Below, in pieces: positions 31,662-41,479 of a stretch of 64,000 nucleotides of DNA (its first letter is position 1; each line of letters opens with the position of its first letter). Origin of the DNA: Chara braunii (taxonomy: Eukaryota > Streptophyta > Charophyceae > Charales > Characeae). The stretch lies in NCBI GenBank assembly GCA_003427395.1, contig BFEA01000192.1:467985-531984 (forward strand), in the 5' to 3' direction. The notes under the pieces are model-generated. The model was not told the DNA's origin and ran no database searches. It worked only from the letters and a program-made list of their open reading frames with translations. Both the position numbers and the translations under genes were made by a program.

Positions 31662-32369
31662 CTAGCTCCAGAGGGATGAGCTCGGCGTCGGGACAAGGTG
31701 GATCATAGTGTAAGAGGTCCGTAACGTTAACAATAAAGGAGGTGATATCGTTCTGTCGGATGAAGTGGGCAAACTGCCGAGGCGATGTGACAGTGATCGT
31801 AGGAGGTGGTGTGGGCACGGAAGGCTCCGGGGAGGAGGATCGAGGCGTGGTGTCGCAGTGGTACGTATGGAACGTACGCGATACGTCTGTCCACACTTCG
31901 TTTTGAGAACGAGAATATTGGTCGCCAAATCGGCCTCGGTGCTGCGGAACCGACGAGACCACGGAGTGCCGAGAATGAAGTCGTGCTCCGTCTCCATCAC
32001 ATCGAAATGTGCAGAGAAGCTATGGCGACGAGACGTCGGGGGACGATCAGTCAGCTCGAGAGTGAGGAAGAAAGGGAGGTCAGTGATCGTCTGATCGAAG
32101 AAGCGCTGGGTCTTGTCATCCCCTAGGGTGACGGAGATGGGAGTCGGAGACCCTGTCTTGGGTAAGCAGGCTTCTTTCACCACACGTGGGTGAATGAAGT
32201 CGCCATGAGAACCGGAATCCCACAGCGCTGAGTACACCCTCGTGGAGGTCCCCAATCGTACTGGAATGATCGGGAGGGTGCGATCAGGGTCAGAGAGGAT
32301 GGTGAGAAGGCGACGTAGTGCAGCGACATGGAGGGTGAGTCGCTCTTGTCGAGCCTGAAGCATGTTCAA
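31662..32369 (-). pseudogene. Gypsy-2 aspartic protease
   Basis: A 235-residue frame with the catalytic motif YSALWDSGSHGDFIHP (Asp-Ser-Gly) and the later HDFILGTPWSRRF block of gypsy proteases, followed by a Pro/Ser-rich linker to RT. Residue spacing is normal. The enzyme acts as a dimer to process the polyprotein. Confidence 0.85.
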
Positions 32370-32547
32370 GTCCAGAAGAGAGGATACAACGTCCTCGCAA
32401 GTCGCAAGCTGCTCGCTGCAACGGGCTAAGCGAATGGCTCGACGTGTCGGTAGTCGTGGAGGGGTAGGAGAGGAGACGGTGGTCTGCGGAGGCGCAGACG
32501 GTACTGCGACAGAGGGCTGAGTACACTCTGTCGGGTCCTGCTATACC

Positions 32548-34760
32548 TCAACTCCAGTAGCGAGAGGGGAAAACCGCAACAGGGATGTCGGGAAGCCGAA
32601 TAATGAGGAGGGCGCAGGTGTACACTGCACCATGGCTAGGAGGCGCCGTGGGGATGCGAGGCGTCGGGGGGGAACTTAGCACGACGCTGGCGAAAAAGGT
32701 CAGCGTAGTGGCGGTCGAGGGCGGCAATGTAAGGGCACCTTGACGAGGTATGACCGTCTTGGAGGCATCGCAAACACTCACACCAGCCCAAAATAGTCGC
32801 GCGCTCCTAGCGAAAAGGACACCACGAGGAGGGACAAAGCCCTGAGGGAGGTCCTGCCGAGGGACCTCGAGGGGCGACGCGCCAGCGTGACCAGGGCGAA
32901 TGCGTGCCTGGGAGAGGGCAGAGAGGATGAGCTGGAGGCGCTCGGCCATAGGGAGAGTAGAATCCTCCAGGTAGTAATGGACGGCATCGCCGAGGTCGAG
33001 GTCGTCGTTATGGTCACCCTCAGGCGACAGCGGGCCAACAACGTCCTGCTCACCATACTCGAGCGCACTGAAGCGGCGCGAGAAGTGGCGGCCCTGCTGC
33101 GCGGAACGGCGGGGGCGACCGCGGAAAGGGGAACGGCGCTGGGAAGTGCCGTGAGAGGAGGAGGGGGAGTAACCAGTACGCTGAGGCTGGGAGGAGGAGG
33201 CGGGGTGAAGACGGGCCCGCATCCGCTGATCGGTCCTAGCGGCCTCGTAAGCCTGCAGGGCCGATGTGAACTCGTACCACAATAACTCGGAGCGGTACTC
33301 AAGCGAAAGGTTGGCCAAAAAACGGTCGATGAGGGCAGCCACGGGGAGGAACGTCACATCACAAATGAGGCGGGCATCATGAAAGATCTGGATGTGGCGA
33401 TCCGGGACGGCAGTGCCACCAGAGTCGGACCAACGTGTAGTGACGACACGCTTGAAGGCGTCAGTCACGTCATGTCGGGCTCTGAAGCGATCCTCGAGGA
33501 ACGCCTGGAAATCCATGAAGGTCGGGGTTCGACCCTCACGAAGGTAGTGCGCGTAAAAATCCTCCAAGGCCTCGAAAAGACTGCCACACAGGCGTGTGGA
33601 GAGGTGACCCACCCACGCGTCGGGTGGAGCGTGCGGGTGGCAGACTGCAACCATCGAGACACGCGTATCGCTATACCGTCGTACAAGGCAATGTCCGCCA
33701 AGCGGACGAGTGGTGCGCCACCGTTTTGGCGGCGAGGGGATCGAGGAGCAGAGGCCTGTGCCACGACTGAGTAAGTCGGCGCAGGTCCTTGAGAAAGGGG
33801 CGTAGTTGACTGTACGCCCGGGCCGCATGGGGGAGCGGCGGGGCCAACAGCGGCAGGCTGCGAGGGAGCTGCGGTAGAAGAGGTCGCAGCAACCGAGGGA
33901 ATAGGAAGAAGGTAGGATAGGGTTGGATAGGGTGCAGGGCGAGGGAAGCGAGCCTGCATGGAAGGAAGGGTAGAGGAAGAAGGGGATGTGCCCGAAGGCG
34001 CGGCCACCTGTGAGGGTGGGGGTGACTGAAGGCGTAAGTGGGCGAGGTCGGCCCGGTCTGGGCAAGCTCGTCCTCGAGACGTCGAACGTAGATCGAGTGA
34101 GGAGTGGCAGGAGGAAGAGTGGGGGAAGTGGACGCACGAGCGGCGCGAGGCATCCCACAGGGGGGAGAGCCAGGTGGCGATGCGGTCGTGCGAAGAGGGG
34201 TGAGAAGCGGGGCACCCGGAAAAGTTGAGACCACGGCAGCGGGTTGTGGTCCCGTGGCCATAGTGACCGGAATCTGGGCGGGTGCGCCCGTAGGGTGAGG
34301 GAGGGTCTGGCCCGTGGTGGCCGTCGCACTAGGAGCGTCGACGGTCACCAGGATGGCCGGGTCGAGGGCGGCAGAGGAGGAAGCTCCGCCGTGGCCACCA
34401 TGTCGGAGGACGGGGGACCCGGACTGGAAGCCAAGAGAAGACAGAGATTGGGGAGAGGAAGGACGACCAGAGTCCTGGAGTTGCCGCAGGCCAGCGGCAA
34501 GAGTCGCCATTTGCATCTGTAAGGGCGCAAGGAGGGAGGTAATGAAGGTGTGCAAATCCCCTTGGGGCTGATGGCCCTGGTCCGTCGGCACGGGTATGGA
34601 GCCCGATGCCGACGTCGTCGCCGCCTCGCCGCCTCGGAGGAGGTCCGCGTGAGGGGAGGGCGTAGGGGGAGGTCTGCGATAGAAAGCGACAGGCGGCGCT
34701 AGTAAATCGAGCGCGGGTGCCGTCAAAGGGGGAGGGGTGGTTCGGACCCAGGGTGACCAA
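32548..34760 (-). pseudogene. Gypsy-2 gag, three frames
   Basis: The N-terminal part is in the frame starting at 34726 (TAPALDLLAPPVAFYRRPP; HTFITSLLAPLQMQMATLAA). It shifts to the frame of 34007-33465 (PLVRLADIALYDGIAIRVSR), then to a third with the capsid block FEALEDFYAHYLREGRTPTF and FMDFQAFLEDRFRARHDVTD. A CX2CX4HX4C knuckle, CLRCLQDGHTSSRC, lies at 32776-32735 in yet another frame. The text is Pro/Ser/Ala-rich and GC-rich, so long overlapping open frames arise by chance; the 593-residue frame is only partly real gag. Confidence 0.75.
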
Positions 34761-35030
34761 ATGAGAAGGGAAAGTAAAGGGGTTAGAAAAACCCTAAACC
34801 CTAGAAAACCCTAACCGGAGTTTTGAGCGGTTAGGGTAGGGTACCGGTGACCTGATCAAGAAAATAAAATAGCAATCATTGGGGGGGGAAGGCGGGAGAA
34901 AAAATAGATAAACAGCGAAATTTTGAGAGAAAATAAAAATAAATAAGGAAATAAATAAATACTAAAAATAATTAAAAAAAAAAAAGAAACAAAATATGAA
35001 GAGAGAAATAATATTTATTGTTTTAGAATT

Positions 35031-35342
35031 TTCGGGAGCATTTCCCTACCCCCCATGGGGTCAAGAATGTGCCAAGGGGAAAGGAGAAACCAAGATAAGC
35101 ACACTAGGTTTCAAAATGCTACAAATTAAAATTTTCAAAAAATAATAAATAAATAAATAAATAAATAAGTAAATAAGTGGATGAGGAGTTGGAGACAAAT
35201 AAAGTATCTGATTTTTCAAAAAATTCGGCAGCATTTCATTACCCCCATGAGGTCGAAATGTGCCGAAAAAGACGAAGTGAAAGAAAAACAAAAATATTCA
35301 GCAGCACTTCGTTACCCTCGCGGGGTCAAAATGAGTGCCGAA
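35031..35342. repeat. Three copies of a ~45-nt hairpin in the Gypsy-2 leader
   Basis: Copies at 35031-35076, 35224-35267 and 35297-35342. The middle copy pairs TTCGGCA (35224-35230) with TGCCGAA (35261-35267) and CATTTC with GAAATG, leaving one bulged G and an ACCCCCATGAGGT top. The other two keep the shape with changed bases (CACT/AGTG in the third). Confidence 0.75.
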
Positions 35343-36259
35343 AGCAAGAAAGACCAACTCCTTTAAGGGTGCCGCAAAGAAAATTGAATTTTCAAAAAAA
35401 AAAATAATAATAATAAATAAATCAAAAAAGGAGAACGGAAGGGGGGGGGAATAAGATAATTCGAATTTGTGAAGAAAAGAGAAGATTTAAATCAAACAGA
35501 AAGGGAAAAGAAGAAAAACAGAAAAATTCGAAGTAAGGTGGGGCAAGGGGATGAAAGAGTGATGAAGAAGAGAGAAATAGGTGAGAGAGAGAGGAGTGAA
35601 GTGGGAGATGGGGGAGATGAGATTAGTAGAAGATGGTGAGTCGGGAGGAGAGGAGTGAAAAAGATGGTTGGAGATGAGTGAAGAGGGAGGTGGGAGGAGG
35701 GAGGTAGTAGTAGAGTTAGAAAGGATGAGTAGATGATGGGGGGGAAGAGAAAACGGGTTGGGGGAGAGTAGGTTAGTGGAGAGGATAATACCAGGCTCTT
35801 GGTTGGCCAAGAGCAAATCACTACCAAGATGCACATGATCTTGGCCTTCAAGGTGCTGCTAGCCTGATGCCACAGCAATAAAAAGATGATGATGATGATC
35901 TAGGGTTGACTGAGATCTTGATCAACCACCCTACTGCCACAGTCACACAGCCCCCTAGCCAGGGGGGAAATCTTGAGCTGCTGCGAAACTGCTGATGCAG
36001 CAGTAGAAAAATAGTAAAAAATAATAATAATAATAATGTGGCACAACCCCCTAGCCAGGGGGGTCTTCAGTCTTCAGAGCAGGCTTCCACGTGGCACTGC
36101 AGATAGCCACGTCCGCAGGCAGCAGCAACCACGGGGGGAGGGGGGGGGGGTAAATAGCAGAGCCACCGTTGCTGCCCTGCTGGCCGCTGCTCGCAGACGG
36201 TGGGGGGGGGAGGTAAATAGCTCGCACGCACCTCTTCAACAGCAGCGTGTCACGCTACA

Positions 36260-36350
36260 AAGCCATATAGACAGTATGGTGAGTGTGTTACAAGGGCAGC
36301 TACGCACGCGCAAGCCCAGCAGCTGCCCGGGTTCAAACCCCGGCAGCAGC
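36260..36350 (+). other. tRNA-like sequence with perfect T-arm
   Basis: CCGGG TTCAAAC CCCGG (36328-36344) forms a perfect T stem-loop with a B-box match GGTTCAAACC. No good A box lies upstream, so it is at most a SINE or tRNA remnant within the leader. Confidence 0.35.
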
Positions 36351-36601
36351 GAAATCCCGGATCTTGATAATATAATCCAAGGGCGGGGCGGGGCGGGGCG
36401 GGGCAGCGTGGGTGCATGCGCGCGTGCGGCGGCCTTGGCCTTAACATGTGCTTTTTCCGCCACGTGTCGCTCTCCTGCTACAGCGTTTGTTTTCCCTCGT
36501 TTTCGTCAAAATCCGCCCCAAAGACAGCCAAAAACCGTGGTATCGGGTTTTGCTGTTTTCCCTGCTGTGAGGGGTGGTGGGTGGGCGCAGGGAACGTTCT
36601 C

Positions 36602-36613
36602 GCTCCGATACCA
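36602..36613 (-). promoter_or_regulatory. Gypsy-2 primer-binding site
   Basis: Minus strand TGGTATCGGAGC, 11 of 12 matches to the complement of initiator tRNA-Met 3' end, one base from the LTR edge at 36615. Confidence 0.9.
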
Positions 36614-36614
36614 G

Positions 36615-36923
36615 TGTGGCGGACCCACCAGGTGTGGTGCTCCGCCTGGGACAGAGATGGAGATGAAGGAAGAAGGGGGAGCGAGATGGCACAGCGTAGC
36701 TCCCACACCAGACTCCAACGCACGTACTCCAAACTGTGCGAATGCAGAATGATCCTGAAAACAAACAACAGCTGGGGTATACCCCAACGGACTGACGGGA
36801 TTGGACTGGACTGGCTGGTACCGACAGAGGTACCGGCCTGGACTGGACTACCCCGAATACAACACAGGCCTGTGAGAACAGGCCAAGGGGCTGGTCTCAC
36901 AGGCCAACCAGAGGTCCGCTACA
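36615..36923 (-). repeat. Gypsy-2 5' LTR
   Basis: 309 bp with intact TG...CA ends on the element strand and short terminal inverted repeat TGTAGCGGAC/GTCCGCCACA. Abuts the PBS at one side and the duplicated GATGT at the other. Confidence 0.95.
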
Positions 36924-36928
36924 GATGT

Positions 36929-37640
36929 CGTAAAGGCGGGGACTTTCCTCCCTGTCCGACTCTACAAAACTAGAGTGGGAGTCAGGATCTTACAACCTGC
37001 CAGGAAACAACAGGCCGTAGTAGTAGTGGCAGAGAGGCTGGGTAAAGAGCCAGGTTTCCAACGCGGTAATCTAAATCTCCCGAAGTTGTGGAAAGCTCTC
37101 AAGAGGATCCCTTCTCAAAAACAGGCGAGTTTAATGTGGTGCCAATCCTGTCCCAGATGCAACTGGGGCTGGGAGACTGGTAGCCATTTGTGGCTATACT
37201 GTCCTTTAGCCAGTCAGTTGTGGCTGTGGTGGAAAACACATTGGCAGAATCTGGCAGGGGATAATCTGCAGTGGACTCACGAGTGGATTCTGCATGGGCT
37301 CTGCCGAGAAGATCAGGATTTGGAAAGAGGTTGGGGGTATGTGGCACTCGTAAGTAGGGGAGTGCTAATGCAAGTTATTTGGAGTGCCAGGCATGATACG
37401 GTCTTCAGAAAAGAACCACAAACCTTCGCAGAACAGACTAGCAGAGTCCTCACCCAGCCGAGGAGGGCAATTTATGCAGATTGGCAGAGTGTGAAGGGGA
37501 GCCAGAAGAAAAGACTGATATGGTTCAGAAATACCTGGACACTGGAGGGTAAACTTACATCTATCAACCCAGAAGGCAAACTCAGGCTTACTCCCTGGTT
37601 GTTACAGGGAACAGAAAGAGCAGACTTAGAGCCACAATAG
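36929..37640 (+). pseudogene. LINE ORF2 C-terminus, zinc-binding domain
   Basis: Continues the ORF2 frame across the insertion (KAGTFLPVRLYKTRVGVRIL) and then 221 residues from 36975. It contains MWCQSCPRCNWGWETGSHLW followed by LYCPLA, the Cys-Cys-Cys-His-Cys cluster of the RT zinc-binding domain in plant LINEs, and ends in INPEGKLRLTPWLLQ. A second LINE fragment at 42 kb has the same ending (EDGKLKLTPWF). Confidence 0.85.
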
Positions 37641-38113
37641 GTTCAAAGGGAGTGGACGTACTGGCATAGAGTTGGAAGGAGAAAGTGTAGAACCACATTA
37701 GGTTCGCTGGAGACATTCTAGAAGACTATTGGATGGGATGAGTGCAGTTCAGGTAGTAACTAAGTAGATGTTAGGGTGTGGTGAGGTATTGAAAGATAGT
37801 GTACGTAAAGTAGAGGAGGACGAAAGGAGCGCATGGTTTGTAAGCCCGTTAGGCCAGAGTAGTTGGGCGGTGACGTGTTTTGGGTCGGGTCCCCGGAGGT
37901 CCCGTAAAAAGCGAACCTGGGTAAGTAAAAGGATTGGATTCTTGTTCCGGGTAGACTGTGAGGACCCCGACCTCAGGTTCTTAATTTTTAATCATAACCC
38001 TTGGGCAAAACAAACAAACAAACAAACAAACAAACAAACAAGGAGGGATGGTACTACCCGCCTAAACTGGGTAATGGCCCCAGGATAACTCCGGGTTGAA
38101 TTGTGAGGTCCCC
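37641..38113 (+). other. LINE 3' UTR with (CAAA)n run
   Basis: Non-coding. A (CAAA)8 microsatellite is at 38009-38041, about 70 bp before the inferred LINE end GGATAACTCCGGGTTGAATT. Confidence 0.7.
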
Positions 38114-38279
38114 GGGGCCAAGTCCCACTAGCAGCGTTGAGCTACCGCAACGCCTGAATCTGGACGCGTCTGCAGAGATGTGCAGAAATGGTGTTGAGTT
38201 TCCTGAACTGCACGTCTCCACAAACACGTCCAGATTCAGGCGTTGAGGTAGCTCAACGCTGCTAGTGGGACTTGGCCCC
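38114..38279. mobile_element. Foldback (hairpin) element, well preserved
   Basis: Arms of 72 bp (38114-38185 and 38208-38279) are complementary at 66 of 72 positions around a 22-nt loop. They start GGGGCCAAGTCCCACTAGCA and end with its complement. No coding capacity. It begins exactly where the LINE 3' end is expected. A diverged relative is at 19301-19447. Confidence 0.85.
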
Positions 38280-39499
38280 CCAGTCCCACATGCACCGTTG
38301 AACTAGCTCAACTCAACAGTGTGACAGGGTTTTTGCGACTTAAAAACTGAAAACAAAGGCAAAAATGGAGAATCAAATGCTGCTGACAGCTTTTTTTCCC
38401 CTATTTCCCAAAGAAAAATGAATAACCAAATGCTACTGAAATCTTTGTTCATATTTTCTCAAAATTACAATGGAAAATACAACAATCCTCAGTGAAAGGC
38501 TCCGCATACTACGCAACCTGGGAGACAGGGACTCACTACAACATGAAATGAACGTAGACAGTAAGCCTGGCTTGGTGCCTTCCCAGAAAAGAGTTTGGGG
38601 CTGCACAGCATGAACACTCTGTCCTCCCATGGATGTCAGACTGTCCTCCCACAGAATGTCAGAGTGTCCTCCCACGGCCGTCAGAGTGTCCTCCCACAGA
38701 AGGTCATGATGGCACAAGCACCGTCGAACCCATACCCCACTCCAAGTGGGTTATGTAGTTCAAAGAAAGATGGGCAGGGTAGGGGGCTTTGTATACGGGC
38801 GGAAGGATTTTTGAGCACCTTTCTTGAACCAAAAAACAAAAAGTATTTTATACACCTGGGAACAACCGCTGGATGCGCAGCTCCGGATGCATCTCAGACC
38901 TCGCGTGGGGTCACACACTTTGAGCTAGCCTCTATCATATTATTGTGAGGAATATAGTCTTGCTATTTTCCAAAAAGACAAAAAACAAAGAGGGATGGTT
39001 CGCTATCCGTAGAAACGGAGGGAAAAAGAAACAAAACCAAAAAAAATGGAAATGATGACACCGATAACGGTACTTCACGCAAATCACAAGAACGGAAGCG
39101 GAAAACGAACAACGTTCGAAAAAAGTACTTATCGAAAAAAGTACTTCAAAAAGAGTGAGGATACGCCCATACCGACGTATATGGATACAGTAATACATTA
39201 CATGTGCATAAAAGGGCTTACTCATACACGTGGACTTGCCTGGGCAAATTTGACCGCAATTCCCGCTGGATTCGTCGAAAAAGTCCTAATGTATATCCCC
39301 CGATGAATGTAAACATGCAAGCGTAATGGGAAAGCAGCAAGCTACGTTTGACGCTTGTGGATTGGTACGTATCTCGACGTTATTGACTGTTTAATGATAT
39401 TCTTCTTTATTAATTATACAATAATGAACGAATAGTGATGTTAGGGCCTGCCGCGACATCAGAAACAAACAAGACAGGGACAAGCCCAACAGAAGAAGG
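38280..39499. other. No supported gene; short repeats
   Basis: Contains the 22-bp repeat at 38618-38708 and an R1 copy at 38986-39046. The longest plus frames (38595-38948, 39046-39306) show no recognisable domain and end in repeat sequence. Confidence 0.5.
38618..38708. repeat. 22-23-bp tandem repeat, four copies
   Basis: TGTCCTCCCACRG-NN-GTCAGA units start at 38620, 38642, 38664 and 38687. Confidence 0.9.
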
Positions 39500-39715
39500 T
39501 CAGCAAGACGCATGCGCGCATGCACCCTACATGCACACATTCAACCACGCGTGCATGCATGTATGCGCAAATGCAACCACATCGTATGCATGCACGTATG
39601 TAGGAATGCGTATGCATGCATGCATGGATGCAAGACCTTATTTGTTTATTTACCTGCTATAGTGCAACATATGCAACCAGGCATGCATGCACGTGCACGC
39701 ATGCATGATGCACGA
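39500..39715. repeat. ATGCATGC-rich alternating purine-pyrimidine tract
   Basis: Dense ATGCATGC, CATGCA and GCGCATGC words with frequent self-complementarity. Non-coding on inspection. Confidence 0.8.
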
Positions 39716-39722
39716 CATTTTT

Positions 39723-40310
39723 TTATTTACCTGCTCTTATAGCGGGAGTTTCCGTCTTCGACGGCCGGAAGACGACAAGATCTCCTACCCCGGCCGAAGG
39801 AAGGTATGTCCCGACACTGGGCGACGTGTTGGGGCCGGCTTTCGCGGCTTTCGTATTCCCTTGCCACAGCAGAGAAAGACACATGGCAGAAACCCGGAGA
39901 CCAGCTCCGCGCCTCGATACGCTTCCCTTCTGCTGTGCTGAGCGCAAGTCCTCTCCCTTCCCCCCCCCTTCCTCCTCCCCCTCGTCCTCCTCCTCCTCCG
40001 CCGCCGCCGCCTCCTTCTCTTCCACGAAGCTCGAGATTGCGCCGATCATCGCCCCCGACGCCATAGCCAACTGACGCGAGCTTCCGGCATTCCTCCACCA
40101 TGGCACCGATTGCAGCAAAGAGGACGAAGACGACGAGCAGGCGTAGGAGTCGCTCTCGGTCTCTCTGTCTCCAAATTCCACAGACACCACACAGCGGCTG
40201 ACGACACGTCGCTGAGTCGCGCTCCGCGATGACAACGGCGAATCAGATGGACACGTCGCTGATGACGCATGCACCCCAGCCAGACACTGCGGCACCATGG
40301 CAGTTGCCAT
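39723..40310 (-). CDS. Hypothetical protein, possible first exon
   Basis: A 195-codon minus-strand frame with ATG at 40310. I do not recognise it. The first ~75 residues are rich in Ser, Ala, Val and Arg with few acidic residues, which would suit an organelle transit peptide. A hydrophobic stretch ASGAMIGAISSFV is followed by a Glu/Ala/Gly-rich segment encoded by a CCT-rich simple-sequence tract, then a neutral C-terminus. The last codons (GCAG then GTAAAT at 39732) could be a splice donor rather than the end. Upstream on the same strand lie a TATA-like ATAAATAG (40524-40517) and three CACGTG boxes, as for a plant promoter. GC content and codons differ from the surrounding transposons. It could also be a chance frame. 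Confidence 0.35.
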   Translation of the reverse strand: MATAMVPQCLAGVHASSATCPSDSPLSSRSATQRRVVSRCVVSVEFGDRETESDSYACSSSSSSLLQSVPWWRNAGSSRQLAMASGAMIGAISSFVEEKEAAAAEEEEDEGEEEGGGKGEDLRSAQQKGSVSRRGAGLRVSAMCLSLLWQGNTKAAKAGPNTSPSVGTYLPSAGVGDLVVFRPSKTETPAIRAGK

Positions 40311-40424
40311 TGTCCCGACCGGTGTCAGGATAGCCCCGCGCTTCCCAGCGAGTCGGAACTCAACGCCACACCGTCAACTAACTACTCTCCGTGCGCGCCA
40401 ATCTTGACTGTGGCATCCACCTCG

Positions 40425-40569
40425 CACGTGTGTGACGGACGTGACGGCTTCTGGGACCAACCTGTGTGGCAATGGGGATGAGACGAAGTGGCACCTGTCA
40501 GAGAATGACACGTGTGCTATTTATCAGCGTCGTCATGGCGGACGATGGATGAAGCAGACTTGACACGTG
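40425..40569 (-). promoter_or_regulatory. Possible promoter: three G-boxes and a TATA-like box
   Basis: CACGTG at 40425-40430, 40509-40514 and 40564-40569, with ATAAATAG on the minus strand at 40524-40517, upstream of the frame starting at 40310. Supports the possible gene there, but G-box words also occur inside transposons in this window. Confidence 0.35.
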
Positions 40570-40803
40570 GCGTTTTCCCGATGGCTTGCGCTCTCTGTTC
40601 GTTTGGCATGCACGAGATGACCGCCACGACGCGGGATGCGCCGCGGGGAAAATTACCTCGGGGGAAATTACCTGTCGGCCTATCCCTTCGCAAAGTTCCC
40701 GATTCGGGGATCGATCTGGAAAAACGAACTGCTAGACCGCGTTTCACGCCCAAAAAGGAGTGGTCAGCCTGGGAACAAAAAGAGTGGAAAATAATTAAAA
40801 TTT

Positions 40804-41204
40804 GGGGTAATTTGCAAAATATCCCCATCAGTTAAGATATCTGCCAAAATGCCCCTGAAAGCTGTGGGTAGAGCGGAATGCCCTTTTGGGCCGAAATCTT
40901 TGTGTTGTGCCCCTGTCAGGCGGGCATGCAACTTTGCAATCTGGACCTCCCCGTTCTGTACTCGGCCTTTTGCATTAGCGCCTAGGAAAGTTGGCAAATC
41001 CTGGGGCATTTTGCAAAGTTGGATGGTCCCTGGTAGGGGTATATTGCAAAGATGGGCGTATATTGCAAAGATGGGCGTCCAACCAACAATAGGGGCATTT
41101 CACAAAATATATTTTTCTGTCAGAGGGGCATTCCCCTCTACCACATCTTTTAGGGGCATTTTGGCCCATATCTCAACTTATGGGGGTATTTTGAAAATTA
41201 CCCC
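40804..41204. mobile_element. Mutator-like MITE, 401 bp
   Basis: Terminal inverted repeats of ~78 bp starting GGGGTAATTT, about 88% complementary by eye. Flanking 9-mers TTAAAATTT (40795-40803) and TTAAAATAA (41205-41213) fit a 9-bp target duplication with two changes, as made by Mutator-family elements. No transposase. An internal 19-bp duplication (GTATATTGCAAAGATGGGC) lies at 41038-41076. Confidence 0.75.
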
Positions 41205-41479
41205 TTAAAATAAACAAAAAAAAAAAAAAAAAAAAAATCTCGTTCCAAGAAACCTACCTTCTATAGCGCATTGGCCGCAAGGGGCTGGTCAGGGTCGCAA
41301 GGGGCTTGTCAGGGTCCGTTGTGCCCCGAAATAGGTTGGAGATTGTGTTCAAGGTCGTCGGATAGGAATTTGCCCTGGGCCTAGGACCCACTTGCGACTA
41401 CCTTTTTTTTTTTTTTTTTTTAATACCACATTCAATTCCATTCCAAAGTTCAAAAAAAAAAAAAAAAGGTAACCCTGAT
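41205..41479. other. No gene; poly-A and poly-T runs
   Basis: A run at 41217-41237, T run at 41403-41422, A run at 41454-41467 and a short duplication AAGGGGCTGGTCAGGGTCGC near 41279-41318. Confidence 0.6.

Larger units (their letters stand above)
34761..36601 (-). other. Gypsy-2 5' leader, unusually long
   Basis: About 1.8 kb between PBS and gag. It holds A/T-rich tracts (34900-35170), three related hairpins (35031-35342), GA/CT-rich simple sequence (35500-35780), G-runs at 36131-36150 and 36201-36210, a (GGGGC)n run at 36384-36405 and a tRNA-like element. Plus-strand open frames here show no domains. Confidence 0.7.
26877..36923 (-). mobile_element. Gypsy-2: full-length chromovirus-type retrotransposon, 10,047 bp
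   Basis: Two 309-bp LTRs (26877-27185 and 36615-36923) flank a minus-strand gag-pol. The target duplication GATGT (26872-26876 and 36924-36928) lies inside LINE ORF2. A PBS for initiator tRNA-Met follows the upstream LTR. Order: leader (36601-34761), gag (34760-32548), protease (32369-31662), RT (~31380-30804), RNase H (30794-29848), integrase (29800-28820) and chromodomain (28777-28439). By eye the LTRs differ at about 22 of 309 positions, nearly all transitions, so the insertion is not recent. Several stops and frameshifts make it defective. Confidence 0.95.
21310..38113 (+). mobile_element. LINE (L1-type), split by Gypsy-2
   Basis: Order on the plus strand: ORF1 with zinc-knuckle-like motif (22041-22952), APE-type endonuclease (23284-24278), RT (24339-25885), ORF2 C-terminal part (26515-26876), Gypsy-2 insertion, then ORF2 C-terminus with zinc-binding RT domain (36929-37640) and 3' UTR to about 38113. 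The ORF2 frame resumes exactly across the GATGT duplication. The 3' end is supported by a second LINE fragment at 42217-41480 with the same GGATAACTCCGGGTT terminus. Many stops and frameshifts mark it as dead. The 5' boundary is uncertain because LTR A abuts it. Confidence 0.85.

Noticed and set aside
32548-34329. 593-residue minus-strand frame as one protein
   Set aside because: GC-rich gag sequence keeps several frames open. Recognisable gag motifs fall in different frames, so the frame is part shadow.
34786-34820. Interstitial telomere repeat (CCCTAAACCCTAG...)
   Set aside because: Only two or three imperfect CCCTAAA units in the Gypsy-2 leader; chance is sufficient.
36036-36752. 238-residue plus-strand frame
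   Set aside because: Lies in the Gypsy-2 leader and LTR, antisense to the element, with G-runs and no domain.
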